NCBI GenBank assembly: GCA_002309055.1
Contig: DBWO01000033.1
Location: 1-24,709 of the forward strand
Direction of reading: 5' to 3'
Length of the DNA stretch: 24,709 nucleotides
From: Ruminococcaceae bacterium UBA1236
Lineage (GTDB): Bacteria; Bacillota; Clostridia; Oscillospirales; Acutalibacteraceae
The notes below the pieces were generated by a model, which ran no database searches, was not told the origin of the DNA, and saw only the letters and a program-made list of their open reading frames with translations. Below are positions 13,641-19,333 of the stretch, one piece after another. Both the position numbers and the translations under genes were made by a program. Each line of letters starts with the position of its first letter. Position 1 is the stretch's first letter.

Positions 13641-15818
13641 TCAGCCGTAAATTGTTATGTCCGCGCGCTCTCCCGTGCTGTAATATGAGAGGAGCACGGT
13701 GCATCCGGTCTCTTCGTAAACACAGGATATCTCTTTTCCGTTAAGCTCCGCTCTCACCGCTTTAAACGGGAGTCTGAGGCGGATGTTGGCGTTAAGCTCG
13801 CCCGGACCTTTCGCGGTAAGACGGGCGGTTTTGCCTTCTGTTTCCAGCGAATAAACGCGGCAGGACGTGCCTATAACTCCGCACTCCGCGTTTTCGAGAT
13901 TCCTGAGAAGAGCGTTCTGACCGGGCTTAATTGTTTTTTCGGTCACAACATCAAAGGCGGGCGTAAACATATCGGCGTAAACGCCTTTTACGGTAAGAGG
14001 CTCATCGCTTACGCTCTCGTCAAGCACGGCGTATATCTCATAGCCGTCTCTCGTAATGTGAAGGGTGTTTGAAAACTCAGCTTCTTTGCCGGAGAAAGCG
14101 AGCACACGGCTGTAAAAATCTCTTACGCCGTCACTGCCCTCTTTTGAAAGAAGGGCAAGGGCGGGAGCAGTTTTCCGGATGCCGACGGTGCCTTTGCCGC
14201 ACTTCGCGATAAGCTCGTTTTCAGTATTTTCTATGCCGAGCATTTCAAACAGATGCTCCGCCGCGGTGGGGTATCTGCCGCTCCACCATGATTTAATATT
14301 GTGGAAGGGATCGAATCCGTCTCCGATATAGATAAGGGTACCGCCGCGCCTTACCCACTCCGCGATGGCGGTGTTCATATCGGGCGACTCGGGCTTCATA
14401 TATTCGTAGCTCATAAGGAGCACATCATAGTCGTCAAGATAGCCGGGGTAGCGCTTCACATTATCAAGAAGGACGGGCCTAACGGGCACGCCGTATTTGA
14501 GCAGCGGAAGAGCGACGCCGTAAAACGCGGGGAATGCGTTTGACGACATATATTTAAGCATTGTTTCACGGTCAAAACCGTCTGTGAGTTTTTCTTTGAC
14601 AGCGTTAATTAGCTCTTCGCCGTCAAAGAGCACGGTGCCGGTAATTTCTTTGGGCGGCTCGGAAAACTCGCAGTCGGGATATTCGCGCTGATAAAGCTGG
14701 CTGTCCGCGCAGAGGATGCCTGTGCGTATGCCCGAATTCTCACCGGTTTCAAAATCGCCGAGAGTGTTGAAATTGTTGTTGAGAATCGTTCTGTATTCCT
14801 CGCTAATAAGCTCCGCATCGGGGCTCCCCTGAGGATACTTGTTATAGAATATCCTGTTGGGCCAGGGGCAGATTTCAAAGGAATTCACCTTGGGATGAAG
14901 GAGGGATGCGACAACCGTCATAAAGTAATTCTTCTGATAGTCGTTCCAGTCAAATATGTCGTTATCCTCAATCGGGTCGTGAAGAAACCACATCTTGCGG
15001 CCCGTTCCTTTAACGAGCTCCTGCATAACGCCGTATTCGAGGAAGGACGTCTCAAAGGTTCGCTCGGCATAGACACCGTCATACCAGTTTTTTTCTCTTG
15101 AGGTGCCTGTCCACACCTGAGCTATGCATCCGTCAACGCCCGGGATATCCGCAAGTTTTCCTTCGGGGGAAACGATTTTCCACTGGGTGTAGTTCACAAG
15201 GCTGTGCGTGGGCACATAGAATCTCAGATCCCTGCCGTAGGTGACTTTTGCGTATTCCTTGAGAGATGAAGCGACTCTGTCAATGGTGCGATAATAAAGG
15301 TATGCCTTGAGGCGCGATGATTTGAATTTTGCATCCGCGCTCTCATAGGCGGGCACAAAGGGCTCTCTGTAATAGGTTTCGTATTCGCGCCTGAAAGCGG
15401 GCGAATAACCGGCTCTGTCCCAGAATTCGGGTTCTTCAACGTGGATTGCCTCAACGCCCGTATCGACAACGGCCCTGAGTTTTTCGGAGAGGTAATCCGC
15501 AAAGGCAACGGTAGGCACCATATAGGGCGTATCCGTGCCGTGCATTATTTTATTGCCGTATCTGTCGGTCTGGGCTTCATCCCAGTGATCTCTGCCGTCA
15601 TATTTACCATAGAGATAATCAACGTATCCGCCCCAGGCGATGCCTGTCATAAAGTGAACAACATATCCCTTGTCCTTATACTTTTTCACCCTTTCGACAG
15701 TGGTGCCGTCAAGGCGGTAAACCATAACAAAATCGCAGTTGTTATCATACGCGGAAAGCAGGTCACCGCCGTTTTGATAACCGGTGCGCTCGGATGTGTT
15801 GGGACGGATAAATGCCAT
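13641..15818 (-). CDS. Putative glycoside-hydrolase-like protein (TIM barrel plus glutamine-amidotransferase-like domain)
   Basis: I do not recognise a named family, but the 725-residue layout resembles clan GH-A enzymes such as beta-galactosidase-like proteins: an N-terminal barrel (about 1-340), a flavodoxin/amidotransferase-like domain (about 355-545, containing YDVLLMSYEYM and EWVRRGGTLIYIGDGFDPF), and a C-terminal beta domain (about 600-725). A strand-end acid cluster, AIHVEEPEFW (124-133), is the best candidate catalytic site, with E128, E129 and E131. WFLHDPIEDND (about 276-286) and FEICPWPNRIFYN are further polar, aromatic loops. There is no signal peptide, so it is cytoplasmic and would act on an imported glycoside. 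ATG at 15818 follows AGGAGG with a 7-nt spacer. First gene of the operon; its partners are an ECF S component, an ornithine-cyclodeaminase-like protein and a phosphoesterase. Confidence 0.6.
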   Translation of the reverse strand: MAFIRPNTSERTGYQNGGDLLSAYDNNCDFVMVYRLDGTTVERVKKYKDKGYVVHFMTGIAWGGYVDYLYGKYDGRDHWDEAQTDRYGNKIMHGTDTPYMVPTVAFADYLSEKLRAVVDTGVEAIHVEEPEFWDRAGYSPAFRREYETYYREPFVPAYESADAKFKSSRLKAYLYYRTIDRVASSLKEYAKVTYGRDLRFYVPTHSLVNYTQWKIVSPEGKLADIPGVDGCIAQVWTGTSREKNWYDGVYAERTFETSFLEYGVMQELVKGTGRKMWFLHDPIEDNDIFDWNDYQKNYFMTVVASLLHPKVNSFEICPWPNRIFYNKYPQGSPDAELISEEYRTILNNNFNTLGDFETGENSGIRTGILCADSQLYQREYPDCEFSEPPKEITGTVLFDGEELINAVKEKLTDGFDRETMLKYMSSNAFPAFYGVALPLLKYGVPVRPVLLDNVKRYPGYLDDYDVLLMSYEYMKPESPDMNTAIAEWVRRGGTLIYIGDGFDPFHNIKSWWSGRYPTAAEHLFEMLGIENTENELIAKCGKGTVGIRKTAPALALLSKEGSDGVRDFYSRVLAFSGKEAEFSNTLHITRDGYEIYAVLDESVSDEPLTVKGVYADMFTPAFDVVTEKTIKPGQNALLRNLENAECGVIGTSCRVYSLETEGKTARLTAKGPGELNANIRLRLPFKAVRAELNGKEISCVYEETGCTVLLSYYSTGERADITIYG

Positions 15819-15846
15819 AATAACGCCTCCTGTGTCATATAAATAA

Positions 15847-15875
15847 ATAGTATCACAACAAAGTGCCTATTGCAA
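15847..15875 (-). promoter_or_regulatory. Promoter of the glycoside-hydrolase-like/ECF/TIGR00300/phosphoesterase operon
   Basis: On the minus strand TTGCAA (15870-15875) and TACTAT (15847-15852) have a 17-bp spacer, 29 nt upstream of the first ATG. It faces away from the divergent promoter for the secreted phosphoesterase, and the two -35 elements are only about 14 bp apart. Confidence 0.6.
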
Positions 15876-15889
15876 GGAATAAAAAATAC

Positions 15890-15917
15890 TTGATTTTAAT
15901 TAAAACGAGTTTATAAT
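15890..15917 (+). promoter_or_regulatory. Promoter of the secreted metallophosphoesterase
   Basis: TTGATT (15890-15895), 16-bp spacer, TATAAT (15912-15917), 37 nt before the ATG at 15954. The leader contains GAAAGGAAGG as ribosome binding site. Confidence 0.6.
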
Positions 15918-15953
15918 AATAGTATATTCTCGTGAAAGGAAGGAAGACATATA

Positions 15954-17153
15954 ATGAAAAAACTTTTATCAATCGCAATGTGCGTTATTATGGCGCTCAC
16001 TCTCATCACCCCGGCATTCGCGGGCGATGTGGATGTATCACGCCCCGAGAAAGCCCATATGGCTTTTAATGAAGACGGAAAATTCACCATCCTTCAGGTT
16101 TCCGACATTCAGGATGACGCGCTTCTCTCCGGCCTTGCCAAAAAATCCATAATCAATGCCGTTGAAGTATCAAAACCCGATATAATCATCCTTACCGGCG
16201 ACAATATTGCCGGCTATTCCTGCGGCACAAAGGAACTTGCAAAGTCCGCCCTCAAGCAGGTTATGGATATGTTTGAGGAAATCGGAGTGCCCGTGGCGGC
16301 TGTTTTCGGCAATCACGATGATGACAACACCCCCTACACAAAGCTTGAGCAGATTGAGCAGTATGAAAGCTACTCCTGCTATGTCGGCTGCGCAGGCGTT
16401 GTGGCCGAGAAAACCGTAGGCAAAAACACAGTGATAAACGCAGGCACATACAACGTGCCCGTATTTGAAAGCAAAGACAGCGACAAGGTTTTATACAATC
16501 TCTGGTGCGTTGACTCGGGCAACTACAACCCCGACGATTCGGTGGGCGGCTACGGCTATGTTCTGCCCGAGCAGCTTGACTGGTATGTTGAAAAATCAAA
16601 CGAGCTCAAAGAGGCAAACGGCGGCGAGGCCGTGCCCTCAATGGCTTTCCAGCACATCATTCCTCCCCAGATTTTCAGAGCTCTCAAAGAGGTTGACAGC
16701 AGCACCGAAGGCGCTATCAAACACGGTGACAAATACTACACCCTCCCCGACAGCTGTGACAAAGCAACCGAATGGCTCGGCGAAGATCCCTGCCCGCCCA
16801 ATGTTGACTTTGAGGAGGCCTACGCAGAGCTTGACACAATGATTGAGCAGGGCGATGTAAAGGCAATCTTCTGCGGTCACGATCACATCAACTCCTATGT
16901 GGTTCCTTACGAAGGCGTTGACCTTGTTGCCACACCCGGCTGCACATTCCACTCATACAATGACAACAACAGAGGTTTTCGCGTTATCACGCTCGACAAG
17001 AACGACCTGAGCACTTACGAAACCTACACGCTCAATACCCGTGAACTGCTTGAGAACGGCAGCACTCTTGACAAGGTTGCTCTCTGGTTCAAGGATATCA
17101 TTGACGCAATCGTAAACTTCTTCAAGGATCTGTGGTACAGCATCACCGGCTAA
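15954..17153 (+). CDS. Secreted calcineurin-like metallophosphoesterase
   Basis: An exported phosphoesterase of unknown substrate, 399 residues. A signal peptide is clear: KK, a hydrophobic core at about 4-20, and a likely signal peptidase I site after TPAFA (about 23). Motifs in order: SDIQD (50-54), GDNIAGY (82-88), GNHDDD (119-124), FQHIIPP (about 233-239) and GHDHINSY (about 308-315). The first motif has Gln where most family members have the metal-binding His (DxQ instead of DxH), so metal site 1 may be altered. The C-terminal ~30 residues form an aromatic amphipathic stretch (LWFKDIIDAIVNFFKDLWYS) that could attach the protein to the membrane or wall. It is divergently transcribed from the preceding operon. 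The first copy of a 77-nt repeat begins 14 nt after the stop. Confidence 0.88.
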   Translation: MKKLLSIAMCVIMALTLITPAFAGDVDVSRPEKAHMAFNEDGKFTILQVSDIQDDALLSGLAKKSIINAVEVSKPDIIILTGDNIAGYSCGTKELAKSALKQVMDMFEEIGVPVAAVFGNHDDDNTPYTKLEQIEQYESYSCYVGCAGVVAEKTVGKNTVINAGTYNVPVFESKDSDKVLYNLWCVDSGNYNPDDSVGGYGYVLPEQLDWYVEKSNELKEANGGEAVPSMAFQHIIPPQIFRALKEVDSSTEGAIKHGDKYYTLPDSCDKATEWLGEDPCPPNVDFEEAYAELDTMIEQGDVKAIFCGHDHINSYVVPYEGVDLVATPGCTFHSYNDNNRGFRVITLDKNDLSTYETYTLNTRELLENGSTLDKVALWFKDIIDAIVNFFKDLWYSITG

Positions 17154-17167
17154 CCCCCCGGCTTTCG

Positions 17168-17244
17168 CATTTAAGCGAAAAACAAAAAGACAAAAATGAG
17201 TTTAAGGGCTTGCGGCTAATTTAAACCGTGAGCCCTTGATTATT
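17168..17244 (+). repeat. 77-nt two-hairpin repeat, copy A
   Basis: This begins CATTTAAGCG and ends CTTGATTATT. A small stem flanks an ATTTAA loop (TTTCGC/GCGAAA, starting at 17163), followed by an A-rich linker with ACAAAAAGACAAAA, then a second stem AAGGGCTTGCGG/CCGTGAGCCCTT (17204-17215 with 17226-17237, two wobbles). Copy B at 17386 has the same length and layout. Placed 14 nt after the phosphoesterase stop, it may act as its 3' end or terminator. Confidence 0.75.
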
Positions 17245-17299
17245 GCAATAATTGTGTTTTAATGCGGCTTTAAGCGGAATATTTTTTATTGTCTTTTTC

Positions 17300-17356
17300 C
17301 GACATTTTTCCTCCCTCGCCGTACCTTCGTACTGTCTTCGGTCGGAGAAAATGTCG
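17300..17356. repeat. Long inverted repeat between the two 77-nt repeats
   Basis: CGACATTTT (17300-17308) pairs perfectly with AAAATGTCG (17348-17356), extended after a 2-nt bulge by CTCC/GGAG; GTAC/GTAC within the loop (17321-17332) can form an inner hairpin. There is no coding signal. It looks like an intergenic structural element. Confidence 0.6.
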
Positions 17357-17385
17357 TTTTCATCTTAACTGCAAAAGCCCCTGCA

Positions 17386-17462
17386 CATTTAAGTGGAAAA
17401 CAAAAAGACAAAATATAAGTTAAGGGCTCGCAGGATTTGTTTCCTGCGAGCCCTTGATTATT
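17386..17462 (+). repeat. 77-nt two-hairpin repeat, copy B
   Basis: Same start, linker and 3' end as copy A, and exactly the same length; the first 28 nt differ at only two positions. The second stem is a perfect 14 bp (17422-17435 with 17442-17455, AAGGGCTCGCAGGA/TCCTGCGAGCCCTT). Relative to copy A at least two base pairs change on both sides (G-C to A-T), which preserves both hairpins. It lies in the 3' flank of the convergent three-TM gene. Confidence 0.75.
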
Positions 17463-17503
17463 CATTAATTGAATTACCGCATTATTAATAATCGTTGTTT
17501 TTC

Positions 17504-17761
17504 TCACATCCTGAGCGAAGCAAAAAAAGCTATTGCGCAGGCAGCAATAAGCATAATAAAAAACGCGGCGTATGCCTGCGGATACTGTGTATAATATGCC
17601 GCAAAAAAAGCCAGCGTCAGAAGCGCTGCAAACCCAATCAGCACAGTGCCTGTACCGGCGCTTTCAGCCTCTTTGCTCCGTGCCCCGCGCCTTAGCAGAA
17701 TACCGGCCGCAATTGTCATGACTGAGGCAGATGTCAGAAACGTAATAATTGCTGCTTTCAT
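17504..17761 (-). CDS. Small three-TM membrane protein cotranscribed with the LytTR regulator
   Basis: 85 residues with no family I recognise. Three hydrophobic segments are visible at about 4-23, 38-56 and 62-82, with a short basic/acidic loop RRGARSKEAES between the first two. It overlaps the end of the lytTR-domain gene by 4 nt (ATGA), so translation is coupled. LytTR regulators lacking a receiver domain are often paired with small membrane proteins (DUF3021 is the common one) that modulate them; by analogy this may be the membrane partner, but the sequence is not an obvious DUF3021. Confidence 0.7.
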   Translation of the reverse strand: MKAAIITFLTSASVMTIAAGILLRRGARSKEAESAGTGTVLIGFAALLTLAFFAAYYTQYPQAYAAFFIMLIAACAIAFFASLRM

Positions 17762-18099
17762 TTTTCACCACCGCTATACTTGCAGTACTCATCATATTTC
17801 CTGAGCGTCAGAGTTTTTCTGCGCACACTCATCGGCACAAGCGCGCCGTTTACCATAAGCACATCGTCGCGGTTAATACCCGATATGTATTTCATATTTA
17901 CGGCAAAGCTCTTGTGTGTGCTCACAAATTCATCACGGGGCAGCAGCTCCAGAAAATCATCAAGCTTTCCCACAATTTCCGTTTTCGCATGCAAAGTGAA
18001 AACAATCAGATGCCTGTTATAGCTTTCAACATATATGATTTCATCAGGACTAACGGCAGTGCGCTCGTTTCTCCATCTCAGTATAATTTCGGAATTCAT
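17758..18099 (-). CDS. Stand-alone LytTR-domain transcriptional regulator
   Basis: A DNA-binding protein made of little more than one LytTR domain, 113 residues, with no receiver domain. Family landmarks: DEIIYVESYNRHLIVFT (19-35), the FVSTHKSFAVNMKYISGI strand-helix region (58-75), and the C-terminal VPMSVRRKTLTLRKYDEYCK (88-107), where the basic loop contacts DNA. ATG at 18099 follows AGGAGGGG. A promoter (18332-18360) lies 230 nt upstream with a 21-bp-spaced direct repeat before it. The gene is translationally coupled to the three-TM protein. LytTR proteins bind paired direct repeats, so autoregulation is likely. Confidence 0.88.
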   Translation of the reverse strand: MNSEIILRWRNERTAVSPDEIIYVESYNRHLIVFTLHAKTEIVGKLDDFLELLPRDEFVSTHKSFAVNMKYISGINRDDVLMVNGALVPMSVRRKTLTLRKYDEYCKYSGGEK

Positions 18100-18162
18100 T
18101 TTTAACCCCTCCTGTGGCTATAATTAAATAAAAAAAGAACATCCCCGTTTTAAACAGAGATG

Positions 18163-18291
18163 TCAAGCCGAAACCGCGCAGCTGCGCCAAAGGCGGCACA
18201 GGCGGATATAATGACATTTCTCCGTTAAAAAACGGCATAAGTAAATAAATCCCTGCCATGAATGATAGAGATAGTCCATACGTCTTGTCAT
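18163..18291 (-). other. Doubtful 42-codon ORF or decayed gene in the lytTR leader
   Basis: An ATG at 18291 follows an excellent GGGAGGTGATAAAA site and opens a 42-codon frame with odd composition (many Cys, Trp, His, Arg). A different frame across the same stretch, open from about 18313 and running into lytTR, gives a more natural hydrophobic product (starting MAGIYLLMPFF at 18259) but has no ribosome binding site. The simplest reading is a small membrane-protein gene with a frameshift, or a regulatory leader. Neither frame is certain. Confidence 0.3.
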
Positions 18292-18331
18292 TTTTATCAC
18301 CTCCCGTTTTTTCTGCGCCGGATGTTTATGA

Positions 18332-18360
18332 AATATATCAGCGTTCAGCGCGCTTGTCAA
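18332..18360 (-). promoter_or_regulatory. Promoter of the lytTR operon
   Basis: Minus strand: TTGACA (18355-18360), 17-bp spacer, TATATT (18332-18337). The -35 is perfect and lies inside the inverted repeat GCTTG-T-CAAGC (18352-18362), a possible operator. Confidence 0.72.
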
Positions 18361-18377
18361 GCAAGATTCTTTCAAAA

Positions 18378-18408
18378 TGCAAAAATGTTGTTTTTAAGTG
18401 CAAAAATG
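18378..18408 (-). promoter_or_regulatory. Candidate LytTR operator: 10-bp direct repeat at exact 21-bp spacing
   Basis: TGCAAAAATG occurs at 18378-18387 and 18399-18408 (CATTTTTGCA on the transcribed strand), 18 bp upstream of the -35 element. LytTR proteins such as AgrA bind pairs of ~9-bp direct repeats with a ~12-bp spacer (21-bp period), normally just upstream of the promoter. The distal copy overlaps the terminator stem of the next gene. Confidence 0.5.
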
Positions 18409-18438
18409 CAGATGCGGAAAAATCTCCGCATCTGCATT
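18405..18438 (-). terminator. Terminator of the alkaline-phosphatase-family gene
   Basis: A perfect 14-bp stem, AATGCAGATGCGGA/TCCGCATCTGCATT (18405-18418 with 18425-18438), has a 6-nt loop and is followed on the minus strand by a run of five T (counting the last two bases of the stem). It separates this gene from the downstream lytTR promoter. Confidence 0.85.
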
Positions 18439-18454
18439 GTTTGATTTTCGGGTT

Positions 18455-19252
18455 TTATTCCGCCTCTTTGATGCCGTAAAAATGGATAATGTTCATATCA
18501 TCCTCGCAGTCAAGGCCGTGAGAACCGAGACCTCCGTCTATCTCGTGGCAGCCATGGTCGGGGCAAAAGCCGTAAAACACTCTGTCACCCTTGCGGCACT
18601 GCCTGATTTTATCAACAACAGTTTTATAGACCGCGACGTTTTTATCAAGCTTTTCGAGGCTTTCGGGAGCTTCGGGACCCCAGCGGTGCATTGTGCCGTC
18701 ATAGTCGCCGTTATAAATAACTATGAGGTCGTGCTCTCCTTTTTCGATAAGCTCAAGCGCTTTGTCATTGACCTCATCCTCGGTGTTATAGATAAAATAA
18801 TCCATATCTCTCTCAAGGAATATTTTTGATATGCTGTCGCCCTCTGTTGAGCAGATGGCGCATTTTTTGCCTGCTGCGAGCATCCTGTCAAAAAGAGTCT
18901 CGCACCTGAGCACCGGCTTCTCATATTTCATAATGCCGTGCTTTTCCGGCATAACGCCCGTATACATAGAGCCGAAACATACGGGAGTAACGCTCGGCAT
19001 AACGCTGAGCATAGGCACGGCGATATCGGAATTCAGAAGGCAATCCGTGAATTTATTTGTGTATTTCATATAGAGCCACAGAGCAATCGCGTCAGGATTA
19101 TAGATAACCGCCCTGTCGATTTTCCTTCCGGCGTTCTGCGCCGTGATAACGGGATTCGCAGGCGCATCCCCCCTGCTCTGCTCAAGGCCGAAAAGCTCAA
19201 GCACGGTTGATTTGACCGATGTGAGGCAGATTGACGAATAAAAATCAGGCAT
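18455..19252 (-). CDS. Alkaline phosphatase superfamily protein (type I phosphodiesterase/nucleotide pyrophosphatase-like)
   Basis: A two-metal phosphoesterase of the alkaline phosphatase/NPP superfamily with no known substrate. 265 residues, shorter than most members but carrying the core motifs: YNPDA with metal ligand D54, the nucleophile region SVTPVCFGSMYTG (87-99) followed by PEKHGI, YDGTMHRWG (184-192) with D185 and H189, PDHGCHE (231-237) and GSHG (243-246). There is no signal peptide or TM segment, so it is cytoplasmic. ATG at 19252 follows AAGGGGG. It has its own promoter (19281-19309) and terminator. Substrates of relatives range from nucleotides to phosphonates and sugar phosphates. 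Confidence 0.85.
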   Translation of the reverse strand: MPDFYSSICLTSVKSTVLELFGLEQSRGDAPANPVITAQNAGRKIDRAVIYNPDAIALWLYMKYTNKFTDCLLNSDIAVPMLSVMPSVTPVCFGSMYTGVMPEKHGIMKYEKPVLRCETLFDRMLAAGKKCAICSTEGDSISKIFLERDMDYFIYNTEDEVNDKALELIEKGEHDLIVIYNGDYDGTMHRWGPEAPESLEKLDKNVAVYKTVVDKIRQCRKGDRVFYGFCPDHGCHEIDGGLGSHGLDCEDDMNIIHFYGIKEAE

Positions 19253-19280
19253 AATGAAACCCCCTTACATTTATGCCATT

Positions 19281-19309
19281 AAGATAGCACAACGGAAGGG
19301 GGATTTCAA
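19281..19309 (-). promoter_or_regulatory. Promoter of the alkaline-phosphatase-family gene, with an embedded GntR-operator-like 10-mer
   Basis: Minus strand: TTGAAA (19304-19309), 17-bp spacer, TATCTT (19281-19286). The 10-mer TGTGCTATCT overlapping the -10 is identical to part of the repeat in the gntR operator at 23098-23120. Confidence 0.5.
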
Positions 19310-19333
19310 CATTATTATTTTAATTTTCCGGGA

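Noticed and set aside
13609..13704. N-terminal extension of the ECF S component from an upstream ATG
   Set aside because: It overlaps the end of the preceding gene, is Arg-rich and lacks a ribosome binding site, while a GTG at 13608 has an excellent one.
17286..17507. 73-codon minus-strand ORF in the repeat region
   Set aside because: It crosses the inverted repeat and copy B of the 77-nt repeat and shows no coding signal.
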